This document shows, piece by piece, positions 42,988 through 51,059 of a stretch of 64,000 nucleotides of DNA. Origin of the DNA: Cyclobacteriaceae bacterium (lineage in GTDB: Bacteria; Bacteroidota; Bacteroidia; Cytophagales; Cyclobacteriaceae); contig CP075525.1 of NCBI GenBank assembly GCA_025808415.1, forward strand, positions 1,225,501-1,289,500, written 5' to 3'. The position numbers were made by a program, and so were the translations under genes. The notes beneath the pieces were generated by a model. That model did no database searches and was not told the DNA's origin. It was given only the letters and a program-made list of their open reading frames with translations. Positions within the stretch are counted from its first letter, which is position 1, and each line of letters opens with the position of its first letter.

Positions 42988-44220
42988 ATGACAAAATCAT
43001 TACCGATCAGTAAACGTATGGTATGGAACAGCTACCTGAAGGTGGTTGCGAAAGACGGAGGTGCAGGAATCGACCACGAGACTATTCAGATGTTCAATCT
43101 GAACATGGCCGACAACCTGTACAAACTTTGGAATCGCATGGCATCGGGCAGTTATTTTCCACCTGCGGTTCGGACGGTACTTATTCCCAAGAAGCAAGGC
43201 GGTAAGCGGCCGTTAGGCATACCCACGGTAAGCGACCGGATTGCTCAAGGGGTGGTAAAAGATTATCTGGAACCTACAATGGAAGCGATCTTTCACAACA
43301 GTTCATTTGGTTACAGGCCAGGCAGGAGTGCACATGATGCATTAGCCCAATGCCAAAGGCACTGTCAGCAGTATGGCTGGGTGCTAGACGTGGATATTAA
43401 AGGGTTCTTTGATAACATCAGCCATGAGGTCATGATGCAGCTTCTACAACAACACACCCAAGAGAAATGGGTATTGATATATGTAGAGCGCTGGTTGAAA
43501 GCAGGCGTGGAACAGGAAGATCGGAGCATAGCAACCCGGACAAAAGGCACACCGCAAGGAGGTGTAATAAGTCCATTGTTGGCTAACGTATATCTACATC
43601 ACGCCTTTGACGAGTGGATGCAAGAACATCATAAGCGCAACCCGTTTGAGCGGTATGCAGATGATATTGTCATTCACTGTCATAGTAAAGAAGATGCGGA
43701 GCAATTGCTTGCCCAGTTGAAGTCACGGATGGAGACATTTAAACTCACACTACATCCGGGGAAGACGAAGATTGTGTACTGCAAAAATTATCAGCGGCAA
43801 GAGAGCCATGAGAATGAGAGCTTCACTTTTCTTAGCTACAGTTTTCAACCCCGGACAATTCGAAGCAAGTTCGACAAGACGAAACGGGTAATTGTTTTTC
43901 GGGCAGCGATTAGCACACAAGCTAAAGCCAGCATCAGGATGAAATTACGGGATATACTGCGGACAAAATGGAGCAATGTAACGCTCCTGGATTTTGCCAG
44001 GCAGTTAAACCCGCAAATCCGAGGATGGCTGAACTACTACGCCAAATTTGATAGAGATGAAGCACGTCAGGTATTTTATTACTTGAATGGCTTGATTCGG
44101 AAATGGATCGAGAACACGCATAAAATACTGGGTAAGGATAAGCTGTATAAGAAGTATCGGGAGATACTCACGGCAAATCCTGACTTGTTTTATCATTGGA
44201 AGCAGGGAATAACAGCGTGA
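42988..44220 (+). CDS. ltrA: Group II intron reverse transcriptase/maturase
   Basis: A 410-residue protein that splices its intron and copies it into new DNA sites. The RT fingers and palm show VLIPKKQGGKRPLGIPTVSDRIAQ, FGYRPGRSAHDAL, VLDVDIKGFFDNI, GTPQGGVISPLLANVYLH and the catalytic FERYADDIVIHC. The thumb/maturase domain X follows (RGWLNYYAKF). No HNH endonuclease domain is present, so it must use other means to prime the second strand, as endonuclease-lacking introns do. The ATG at 42988 has a purine-rich region upstream. Confidence 0.95.
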   Translation: MTKSLPISKRMVWNSYLKVVAKDGGAGIDHETIQMFNLNMADNLYKLWNRMASGSYFPPAVRTVLIPKKQGGKRPLGIPTVSDRIAQGVVKDYLEPTMEAIFHNSSFGYRPGRSAHDALAQCQRHCQQYGWVLDVDIKGFFDNISHEVMMQLLQQHTQEKWVLIYVERWLKAGVEQEDRSIATRTKGTPQGGVISPLLANVYLHHAFDEWMQEHHKRNPFERYADDIVIHCHSKEDAEQLLAQLKSRMETFKLTLHPGKTKIVYCKNYQRQESHENESFTFLSYSFQPRTIRSKFDKTKRVIVFRAAISTQAKASIRMKLRDILRTKWSNVTLLDFARQLNPQIRGWLNYYAKFDRDEARQVFYYLNGLIRKWIENTHKILGKDKLYKKYREILTANPDLFYHWKQGITA

Positions 44221-44231
44221 TTGGATAACAA

Positions 44232-44267
44232 GAGCCGTGTGAAGGGAGACTTTCACGCACGGTTCTG
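44232..44267 (+). ncRNA. Group II intron domain V
   Basis: The catalytic hairpin begins GAGCCGTGTG and closes with CACGGTTCTG, with the AGC triad near its base and a GGAGACTTT-type apical part. It lies 12 nt after the maturase stop codon, the normal position, and is followed by a domain VI-like stem. Confidence 0.85.
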
Positions 44268-44368
44268 TGAGAAGCTTGGGCTGAAATGACCTTGCTTACT
44301 CGACTTGTTCTTCACCAACAAAACTGCGTCCCGAGGATAACCGGCAAACTCATTGGTAAACTCGAAGC

Positions 44369-44998
44369 TTACCGTACTCCAAAAACATAGCCAATACGGA
44401 GAGCCACATGCTGCGCATTACCTTGAGTTTGTTCATCACCAGATTGATTGGTAAGGCCATGGGTGTAGTTCAGTCCTATTTGAATAGTACGAAACGAGTA
44501 GCCGGCCATCATATTAATTGCAATGGTCAGTGGATTTTCCTGACCCTCAGCATCCCCAAACTCATAGTCGGTACTGGATGAATCGCCATTGAAGGTGATT
44601 TTGCGCTTACCTGAAATGCCATAGATAAGGGACGGTCCACCTCCGGCAAAAAAACCGGTTACCTTATTTTGCTTATACATCAGCTGAACGGGAATTTCAA
44701 TATAGTTAATGCTCATCAGGGTGACGGTTATATCACCATTAACGTCATCCAATTCATCCCGCCAACGTTTATTCAGTAAATTCAATGAAGGTTGAAGCAC
44801 CAGAAAGGGCGCAATCCTTTTGTTATAGGTCAGCCCTACAGTATACCCAACAGAACTCCCTACCAGGTCTTCCCCATCATCGGTTAAAAAGGAATCTCCA
44901 TTAAGGGCAGTGGCGCCCGCCTGTATACCCATTTGGGCTTGTAACTCATTGATCATCAGCAGACCAAGAATAACAAGGGTTAAGTTTAGTGTTTTCAT
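44369..44998 (-). CDS. Outer-membrane beta-barrel protein (PorT-like)
   Basis: A 209-residue protein with a signal peptide (MKTLNLTLVILGLLMINELQA) and repeated amphipathic beta strands ending in the aromatic-terminated strand HVALRIGYVFGVR, as in the Bacteroidota outer-membrane barrel family (PF13568). Typical phrases are YTVGLTYNKRIAPFLVLQPSLNLLNKR, YIEIPVQLMYK and FFAGGGPSLIYGISG. It is probably a small 8-stranded barrel. It lies at the edge of the accessory island and may belong to the core genome. Confidence 0.85.
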   Translation of the reverse strand: MKTLNLTLVILGLLMINELQAQMGIQAGATALNGDSFLTDDGEDLVGSSVGYTVGLTYNKRIAPFLVLQPSLNLLNKRWRDELDDVNGDITVTLMSINYIEIPVQLMYKQNKVTGFFAGGGPSLIYGISGKRKITFNGDSSSTDYEFGDAEGQENPLTIAINMMAGYSFRTIQIGLNYTHGLTNQSGDEQTQGNAQHVALRIGYVFGVR

Positions 44999-45170
44999 AG
45001 AGGGTCAAAATCTTGTTGGTAAGGGGATGTAGAACGCACTAGTTAAAAATAGCAATAATCAGATCATTAACCGATATGACCCTCGCCTGCCAAATTTCAA
45101 TAGTCAGCATGGGAGGTGTGTTGGCCCAAAATCAGGTGATTTTAACGGGATTTTTGGCATAAAATGTAAA

Positions 45171-45197
45171 AAAGTGGGAGAAAGTGGTTGAAAGTGG
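45171..45197 (+). promoter_or_regulatory. MraZ operator (three AAAGTGG repeats)
   Basis: AAAGTGG occurs at 45171, 45181 and 45191, exactly 10 bp apart, with a degenerate fourth copy (AAAATGT) at 45161. Such direct repeats are the known binding site of MraZ. The second abuts the -33 box and the third lies between the -33 and -7 boxes of the mraZ promoter, which fits autorepression. Confidence 0.85.
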
Positions 45198-45217
45198 TTT
45201 AAAAATACTTATGTTTG
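45188..45217 (+). promoter_or_regulatory. Promoter of the mraZ/dcw cluster
   Basis: TTG at 45188-45190 is followed after 19 nt by TATGTTTG at 45210-45217, a full Bacteroidota -7 box. Transcription would start near 45224, about 24 nt before the mraZ ATG. Confidence 0.8.
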
Positions 45218-45247
45218 TTTAATAAGGAATGGACAACCACTACGTCA

Positions 45248-45709
45248 ATGACCTTTTTCACCAGTGAATATGAAAGTAAGCTCGATGCCAAAGGCAGATT
45301 GGTTCTGCCTGCGCGCGTAAAGGCTCAACTGCCTGCCAGTCCGTCAGGCGGGCCCGAAGGGGATAGTGAGCTTGTATTGCGCAGGGGGTTTGAGCGTTGC
45401 CTCATACTCTATCCCATGGTGGAATTCAAGAAGGTGTTCTCAAAAATTTCCGGATTGAGCGAGTTTAACGAGGAGTACCGCACGCTTCAGCGCAACTTTT
45501 TCAGTGGCACGGCCACGGTTGAGCTTGATGGCAACGGTCGTTTTTTACTTCCCAAAAACATGCTCACCTATGCCCAACTCGAAAAAGATGTGATGCTGGT
45601 AGGAATGGGCAACAAAGTTGAAATCTGGAATCCCACACTCTACGAGAAACACCTGATCGCAGACCCAAGTGAGTTGTCGAAACTGGCGCAGAAATACTTA
45701 GACCATTAG
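45248..45709 (+). CDS. mraZ: Transcriptional regulator MraZ
   Basis: A 153-residue AbrB-fold regulator binding repeats upstream of its own gene. Both SpoVT/AbrB halves are clear: FTSEYESKLDAKGRLVLPARVKA and TATVELDGNGRFLLPKNML. The ATG 45248 start gives the standard MTFFTSEYESKLDAK. Residues about 33-42 contain an extra PASPSGGPEGD segment encoded by GC-rich, self-complementary DNA (45335-45357 or so) not usual for MraZ. The first gene of the dcw cluster. Confidence 0.96.
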   Translation: MTFFTSEYESKLDAKGRLVLPARVKAQLPASPSGGPEGDSELVLRRGFERCLILYPMVEFKKVFSKISGLSEFNEEYRTLQRNFFSGTATVELDGNGRFLLPKNMLTYAQLEKDVMLVGMGNKVEIWNPTLYEKHLIADPSELSKLAQKYLDH

Positions 45710-45747
45710 CTACAAGCCGCAAGCTTTTAGCTTCTAGATAGTAAGCG

Positions 45748-46104
45748 ATGAAAAATTTTAAGAAGCTTAAAATCTGGCAGAAAGGAATGGAGTTGGTGGC
45801 TCTGACGTATGAGTTGGCAGGTAAACTTCCGAAAGAGGAGCAATTTGGCTTGAAAAGCCAAACGACTCGGGCGGCAGTTTCAATTCCTTCAAACATTGCA
45901 GAAGGCAGTGCAAAAAACAGTAAGAAGGAGTACGTGCAGTTTCTGGAGTATTCAATGGGATCTGCTTTTGAACTGGAGACTCAGGTATTGATAATTGACA
46001 TGCTGAATTATGGGGATAGTGAGTTGAGAAAAAGGTTGCTTTTGGGTATAGATGAAGAGCAAAAAATGATTCAATCATTTATACAAAAAGTAAAGATTGG
46101 ATGA
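45748..46104 (+). CDS. Four-helix-bundle protein (23S rRNA-intervening sequence family)
   Basis: A 118-residue protein of the four-helix-bundle family (PF05635/TIGR02436), first seen in 23S rRNA intervening sequences and later as an accessory in diversity-generating retroelements. Signatures are FKKLKIWQKGMELV, FGLKSQTTRAAVSIPSNIAEGSAKNSKKEYVQFLEYSMGSAFELETQV. It is unrelated to cell division and is normally absent between mraZ and rsmH. Its stop overlaps the rsmH start by 4 nt (ATGA). Word-repeat DNA lies immediately before its ATG (45706-45747). Confidence 0.92.
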   Translation: MKNFKKLKIWQKGMELVALTYELAGKLPKEEQFGLKSQTTRAAVSIPSNIAEGSAKNSKKEYVQFLEYSMGSAFELETQVLIIDMLNYGDSELRKRLLLGIDEEQKMIQSFIQKVKIG

Positions 46105-47030
46105 CTAGCAACTTGAAACTCGAAACTCATGGCTATCACAAGCCGGTAATGTTAAAAGAGTGCATTGATGCACTAAAGATAAACCCCGAAGGAACGTACG
46201 TAGATGCGACTTTCGGTGGTGGCGGACATAGTCTGGCTATGTTGGAACACATAAAAGGCGGTCGGTTGATCGCTTTCGATCAGGATGAAGATGCCCAGCG
46301 TGAGGCAACAAAAATCACGCACCGTTCTTTCACATTCTGTCACGCCAACTTCAGGCACCTCAAACGGTTTTTGAAGTTGAATGGAGTAACCAAAGTGAAC
46401 GGCATACTGGCCGATCTTGGAATTTCTTCTCATCAGATAGATGAACCGACACGCGGCTTTTCAACCCGGTATGATGGCCCGCTGGATATGCGAATGGATA
46501 AAAACGGCCCGGTAACCGCTGCCAAAGTGGTAAGCGAATATGATGAGGCAGCGCTGCATAAAATACTGGGCATGTATGGTGAAGTGAAAAATGCCAGAAC
46601 AGTTGCCAAAGCTATCGTTCAGGAACGTGCAACAAAAAAAATTACACGTACCGAAGATTTAAGACAGTTGCTTAGCCGGTTTGCTCCGCGTGGAAAAGAA
46701 AATAAATACTTCGCCCAGGTGTTTCAGGCGTTGCGCATTGAAGTGAATAACGAAATGCAGGCGCTTGAAGATTTTTTGCACCAGGCGGGCGAAGTGATAG
46801 AGCCCGGAGGACGATTGGTGGTGATGTCGTACCACTCATTGGAAGACAGGATGGTAAAAAATTTTATTAACAAAGGAAAGGTGTACGGAGAAGTGGAGAA
46901 AGATTTTTACGGAAACGTACTCAAACCCTTCGAAGCTGTAAACCGGAAACCGATTGAAGCTTCGGAAGAAGAGATAGAACAAAACAAAAGAGCACGAAGT
47001 GCAAAACTTAGAATAGCAGAAAAGAAATAG
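46101..47030 (+). CDS. rsmH: 16S rRNA m4C1402 methyltransferase RsmH (MraW)
   Basis: A 309-residue SAM-dependent methyltransferase. The HKPVMLKECIDAL start, VDATFGGGGHSLAML SAM-binding motif, ILADLGISSHQIDEPTRGFSTRYDGPLDMRM and YHSLEDRMVKNF segments identify it. The reading starts at ATG 46101; the first 11 residues (MTSNLKLETHG) precede the conserved HKPVM and are encoded by AACTTGAAACTCGAAACTC-like repetitive DNA, suggesting the original start was displaced by the insertion upstream. Overlaps the four-helix-bundle gene by 4 nt. Confidence 0.96.
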   Translation: MTSNLKLETHGYHKPVMLKECIDALKINPEGTYVDATFGGGGHSLAMLEHIKGGRLIAFDQDEDAQREATKITHRSFTFCHANFRHLKRFLKLNGVTKVNGILADLGISSHQIDEPTRGFSTRYDGPLDMRMDKNGPVTAAKVVSEYDEAALHKILGMYGEVKNARTVAKAIVQERATKKITRTEDLRQLLSRFAPRGKENKYFAQVFQALRIEVNNEMQALEDFLHQAGEVIEPGGRLVVMSYHSLEDRMVKNFINKGKVYGEVEKDFYGNVLKPFEAVNRKPIEASEEEIEQNKRARSAKLRIAEKK

Positions 47031-47036
47031 TTGATC

Positions 47037-47073
47037 GTTGATGGTTGTTCGTTATTCGCGAACATCCAACAAC
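47037..47073. repeat. Intergenic dyad G between rsmH and ftsL
   Basis: Arms 47037-47051 and 47059-47073 are complementary in 13 of 15 positions around a 7-nt loop. A 15-mer (CCAACAACGAACAAC) at 47066-47080 is identical to 27080-27094 in dyad C. The tail 47074-47090 repeats GAACAAC words further. Confidence 0.7.
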
Positions 47074-47095
47074 GAACAACGAACAACGATGTAGA

Positions 47096-47485
47096 ATGGC
47101 CGACAACAAATTCAGAATTGAACCAAAACTAAAAAGCTCCGGAAGAAGTGTTGGAAGTGGTGTGTTCTCGACAATTGAAAAAAAGCTTAAGCTTGAAAAT
47201 TACTTTGAGGAGGGTTTTCCGGTTCAACATCTGCCGAAGATAATTTTTGTAATGGTGCTGGGGCTGTTGTACATCAGCAATACACACTATGCAGAAAAGA
47301 CCGTAAGGAAGATAAATGCTATGCAGGCTGAAGTGGAAGATTTGCGGGCCGACTATACAACCAAAAAAGCCGACCTGATGTATGCCAGCAAGCAATCGGA
47401 AGTGGCGCGTAAGGTTAGCGTCCACGGATTGAAAGAAACCTTGAAACCACCTTATAAAGTAGTAGTGAAGAAAAGTGAATATTAA
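47096..47485 (+). CDS. ftsL: FtsL-like division protein
   Basis: A 129-residue bitopic membrane protein in the position of FtsL. A charged N-terminus leads to one membrane helix (about 52-70), then a coiled coil with the TVRKINAMQAEVEDLRADYTTKKADLMYASKQSEVARK segment. FtsL bridges FtsQ/FtsB to FtsW/FtsI at the septum. The start is ATG 47096; an upstream in-frame reading runs through dyad G. It overlaps ftsI by 11 nt. Confidence 0.88.
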   Translation: MADNKFRIEPKLKSSGRSVGSGVFSTIEKKLKLENYFEEGFPVQHLPKIIFVMVLGLLYISNTHYAEKTVRKINAMQAEVEDLRADYTTKKADLMYASKQSEVARKVSVHGLKETLKPPYKVVVKKSEY

Positions 47486-49562
47486 GAAATCGATATTACT
47501 GCGTGTTCGTGTAGCCTTTTTGTTTGTGCTGTTGTTTGCCATTGCTGTGGTGGTGAAAATCAGCCACATACAAATGGTTGAAGGAGAGAAGTGGGTGCAA
47601 ATGGGCGAGCAGATTTCTTTTGACTATAAGAAAGTTAAAGCTACCCGTGGTAACATCTATTCGGATAATGGAAGTTTACTGGCAACCTCCCTGCCTTTTT
47701 ATAAGGTTGCTTTTGATGCCACCCTTCCAAACGAAAAAGTATTTAAAGAAGGTGTTGATTCTCTGGCGCGCAAACTGGCTTCATACTATAGAGATAAGTC
47801 TTACCTCGACTATAAGCGTATTCTCATTGATGCCCGCACATCGGGCAAGCAGTACATCATTGTTAATCGTAAGCAAATCAGCTATCAGGATAAAAAAATG
47901 ATGACTGAATGGCCAATCTTTCGTGAAGGTCGCTTGCGTGGAGGCGTAATTTTTGAAAAAGTGGATATCCGGTATCGTCCGTTTGCTAACCTGAGTAAGC
48001 GCACTATTGGTTTTGTAAATGAAAACGAAAAAGGTGCCGGACTGGAATACAGTTTTAATGATCAGCTAAGCGGTCAGGATGGCTATGCGTACTATCAGAA
48101 AATTGCGGGTGGGGTTTGGAAACCGGTTTTTGATACTGAAAACGTAAAAGCCATTAATGGCCTGGATATTCAGACAACATTAGACATCAACCTTCAGGAT
48201 GTTTCCGAAACGGCATTGCATAAGGCGATGATGCAGCACAATGCTGATGATGGGCTGGTGGTGGTGATGGAAGTAAAAACTGGCGCTGTTAAAGCCATTG
48301 CCAACCTGAGCAGTGATGGCCGTGGAAACTTTTACGAAAAATTCAATTATGCTACCGGTGGGTTGTTTGAGCCGGGCTCCACATTCAAGTTAATTACTAT
48401 GATTGCCCTGTTGGAAGACAGTAACATGGAGTTGTCGGATAGTATTGATACCGGCAATGGTGAATTTAAGTTTTATAAAAACACCGTTCGCGATCATGAA
48501 AAGGGTGGCCTTGGAAAAATAACTGTTCGTCAGGCATTCGAGCATTCATCCAACGTAGCCATGGCCAGGCTGGCCGATAAAAATTTTGGTTTACGCCCAC
48601 AGAAATTCATGGATCATGTTGAACGTTTGAAAATCCATCAACCCTTGGGTATTCAGATAACGGGTGAGCCTCACCCTAAATTCAAATGGCCCGGACAAAA
48701 AGGTTGGAGTGGTATCAGTTTACCGTGGATGGCGTATGGCTATGGAATTGAAATCACGCCCTTACATACCTTGGCTATGTACAATGCAGTTGCCAATAAT
48801 GGAAAAATGATCAGGCCTGTTTTTGTGGAGTCTGTAAAACGGGCTGATCGCGAAAAGGAAAATTATGAGACCGATGTGATTGTAAGCAAAATTTGTTCTG
48901 ACAAAACCTTGAATAAGGTTAAGCTTTTGCTCGAGGGTGTGGTGGAGAACGGCACAGCTAAAGGAATAAAGGGAACACACTATCGTATTGCTGGAAAAAC
49001 CGGAACGGCTCAAATTCTGGAGAATGGTAAGTATACCAAGAAGTACATCACATCTTTTGTTGGTTATTTCCCGGCACATGCACCAAAGTATTCAGCTATT
49101 GTGCTGATTAAAAATCCACGTGGCTGGCATCAATACGGAAGTAATGTAGCCGCCCCGGTCTTTAAAGAAATTGCCGACAACATTTATTCCCGCGACATCA
49201 ACCTGCAATTGGCGATGGAGAAAAAATATGTTGAGCCCGGTGTATTTCCGGTTATCCGCGCAGGTAATCAGGAGGAGTTAACCATGCTTTGTAATGTGCT
49301 CGGCATTTCAAATCATTCATCTTCTGAGGAAGATTGGGTAAGAAGCTCCATCAATGGCAATTCAATCAGTTGGAAGAAGAATACAATCGGGCAGGGTATT
49401 GTGCCCGATGTAGAAGGAATGACTTTTCGTGATGCCCTTTACTTGTTGGAGCAAGCGGGTTTGAAAGTAATATATGAAGGAAAGGGAAGGGTAAAGAGCC
49501 AGTCGATTACGGCAGGCGGTAAAGTTTCAAAAGGCGACAGAATTTATATACAACTGGGGTAG
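47475..49562 (+). CDS. ftsI: Division transpeptidase FtsI (PBP3) with PASTA domain
   Basis: A 695-residue class B penicillin-binding protein cross-linking septal peptidoglycan. One N-terminal membrane helix, a PBP dimerisation domain (about 50-230), then the transpeptidase with SxxK in PGSTFKLITM (Ser302), SSN in EHSSNVAMAR and KTG in IAGKTGTAQ (about 508). A C-terminal PASTA domain (about 635-695) with PDVEGMTFRDALYLLEQAGLKV is typical of Bacteroidota FtsI. Start is GTG 47475 inside ftsL. Confidence 0.96.
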   Translation: MNIKKSILLRVRVAFLFVLLFAIAVVVKISHIQMVEGEKWVQMGEQISFDYKKVKATRGNIYSDNGSLLATSLPFYKVAFDATLPNEKVFKEGVDSLARKLASYYRDKSYLDYKRILIDARTSGKQYIIVNRKQISYQDKKMMTEWPIFREGRLRGGVIFEKVDIRYRPFANLSKRTIGFVNENEKGAGLEYSFNDQLSGQDGYAYYQKIAGGVWKPVFDTENVKAINGLDIQTTLDINLQDVSETALHKAMMQHNADDGLVVVMEVKTGAVKAIANLSSDGRGNFYEKFNYATGGLFEPGSTFKLITMIALLEDSNMELSDSIDTGNGEFKFYKNTVRDHEKGGLGKITVRQAFEHSSNVAMARLADKNFGLRPQKFMDHVERLKIHQPLGIQITGEPHPKFKWPGQKGWSGISLPWMAYGYGIEITPLHTLAMYNAVANNGKMIRPVFVESVKRADREKENYETDVIVSKICSDKTLNKVKLLLEGVVENGTAKGIKGTHYRIAGKTGTAQILENGKYTKKYITSFVGYFPAHAPKYSAIVLIKNPRGWHQYGSNVAAPVFKEIADNIYSRDINLQLAMEKKYVEPGVFPVIRAGNQEELTMLCNVLGISNHSSSEEDWVRSSINGNSISWKKNTIGQGIVPDVEGMTFRDALYLLEQAGLKVIYEGKGRVKSQSITAGGKVSKGDRIYIQLG

Positions 49563-49578
49563 CCAGTATTGAAAAGAA

Positions 49579-51042
49579 ATGACTGAACTGAAGGATATAT
49601 TATACAAAGTGTCACTCACCTCAACCTCCGGTAATATGGATGTAGCGGTGAGCGGTATATGCTTTGATTCACGAAAAGTAAAGCCCGGATTTTTATTTGT
49701 GGCTGTTAAAGGCACACAGTCGGACGGGCACCAGTTTATTTCAAAAGCGGTGGATTTAGGAGCGAGCGCAATTGTTTGTGAAACTTTACCTGAAACCCTA
49801 TATGAAAAAACAACCTACGTCACAGTTAAAGATAGCGCGAAATCGCTGGGAATTATTGCTGCTAACTTTTTTGGCAATGCGTCACAAAAATTAAAGCTGA
49901 TTGGTGTAACCGGTACGAACGGAAAAACAACCGTGGCTACATTGTTGTACAAGTTGTTCGGTTCGTTAGGTCATCGGTGCGGCTTGATTTCCACGGTAGA
50001 GTATCGCATTGTTGACCAGGTGTTGCCCTCTACGCATACCACACCTGATCCGGTTCAACTCAATGAACTTCTTAAGAACATGGTGGATGCTGGTTGTACT
50101 TACGCCTTTATGGAGGTCAGTTCACATGCCATCGATCAGGAACGCATTGCGGGGTTGAAGTTTGCCGGGGCAATTTTTACCAACATCACCCACGATCACC
50201 TGGATTACCATAAGACCTTTGAAAACTATATCAAGGCAAAGAAGAAATTCTTTGATGAATTAAGTGGTGATGCCTTCGCACTTGTAAATGCTGATGATAA
50301 ACGCGGCATGGTAATGCTTCAAAACACAAAAGCTACCAAGTACACCTTTGGGTTGAAGAAGTTAACCGACTTCAAAGGCAGGATGATCAGCAACACCATT
50401 GAGGGCCTGGAAATGGAGCTGATGAACAAACGAATCTGGTTTAAGTTGATTGGTGATTTCAATGCGTATAACATCCTGGCAGTGTTTGGTGCGGCTATGT
50501 TATTTGATCAGGATCCTGATCAAACCCTTACCATTCTTTCATCGCTTCATAGTGCGCCCGGCAGGTTTGAGTTGGTTTTACCCGGTTCAAAAATTATTGC
50601 CATTGTGGATTATGCTCACACACCCGATGCACTCAAGAATGTACTGGAAACAATTAAATCTTTCCGCACGGGCAATGAGCAGGTGATTACTGTAGTTGGC
50701 TGTGGAGGAAATCGTGATAAAACAAAGCGCCCCCTAATGGCCAGTATAGCCGTTCGGTTTAGTGATAAAGTTGTACTCACATCTGATAATCCACGCGATG
50801 AAGACCCCATGGAAATCATTCGCGAAATGCAAACCGGAATTGGTCCAAGTGATGCACGCAAAACATTAGTGATAGCCGATCGTGAAGAAGCTATTAAAAC
50901 CGCCTGCATGATGGCCAATGAAAAGGACATCATACTGGTAGCAGGCAAAGGGCATGAAACGTATCAGGAAATAAAGGGTGTGAAACATCCATTTGACGAC
51001 AGAGAAGTGGTGGAACGTATGTTAAAACTCGTTAATAGTTAA
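49579..51042 (+). CDS. murE: UDP-MurNAc-L-Ala-D-Glu:diamino acid ligase MurE
   Basis: A 487-residue Mur ligase adding the third residue of the peptidoglycan stem. The SRKVKPGFLFVAVKGTQSDGHQF domain 1, P-loop [29 protein letters not shown] and the C-terminal TSDNPRDEDP motif are present. The DNPR motif is that of meso-diaminopimelate-adding enzymes, so the product should be the mDAP tripeptide. It follows ftsI by 16 nt. The pseudo-cassette follows. Confidence 0.96.
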   Translation: MTELKDILYKVSLTSTSGNMDVAVSGICFDSRKVKPGFLFVAVKGTQSDGHQFISKAVDLGASAIVCETLPETLYEKTTYVTVKDSAKSLGIIAANFFGNASQKLKLIGVTGTNGKTTVATLLYKLFGSLGHRCGLISTVEYRIVDQVLPSTHTTPDPVQLNELLKNMVDAGCTYAFMEVSSHAIDQERIAGLKFAGAIFTNITHDHLDYHKTFENYIKAKKKFFDELSGDAFALVNADDKRGMVMLQNTKATKYTFGLKKLTDFKGRMISNTIEGLEMELMNKRIWFKLIGDFNAYNILAVFGAAMLFDQDPDQTLTILSSLHSAPGRFELVLPGSKIIAIVDYAHTPDALKNVLETIKSFRTGNEQVITVVGCGGNRDKTKRPLMASIAVRFSDKVVLTSDNPRDEDPMEIIREMQTGIGPSDARKTLVIADREEAIKTACMMANEKDIILVAGKGHETYQEIKGVKHPFDDREVVERMLKLVNS

Positions 51043-51059
51043 TGATCAATTCTTAATGA

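Larger units (their letters stand above)
42355..44304 (+). mobile_element. Group II intron (ribozyme and reverse transcriptase)
   Basis: The element carries an LtrA-like reverse transcriptase (42988-44220) followed by a recognisable domain V (44232-44267, GAGCCGTGTG ... CACGGTTCTG) and a domain VI-like hairpin (about 44271-44300). The 5' end is placed at GTGTG 42355 by the GUGYG rule and the 3' end at 44304 (ending AC), so both ends are approximate. The 630 nt before the ORF lack genes and hold the ribozyme domains I-IV. The joined exons would form an 8-bp hairpin, TTTGTTGG with CCAACAAA. Confidence 0.85.

Noticed and set aside
42732..43013. Possible ORF of 93 codons upstream of the intron maturase
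   Set aside because: It lies in the ribozyme part of the group II intron and overlaps the maturase start; no protein family fits.
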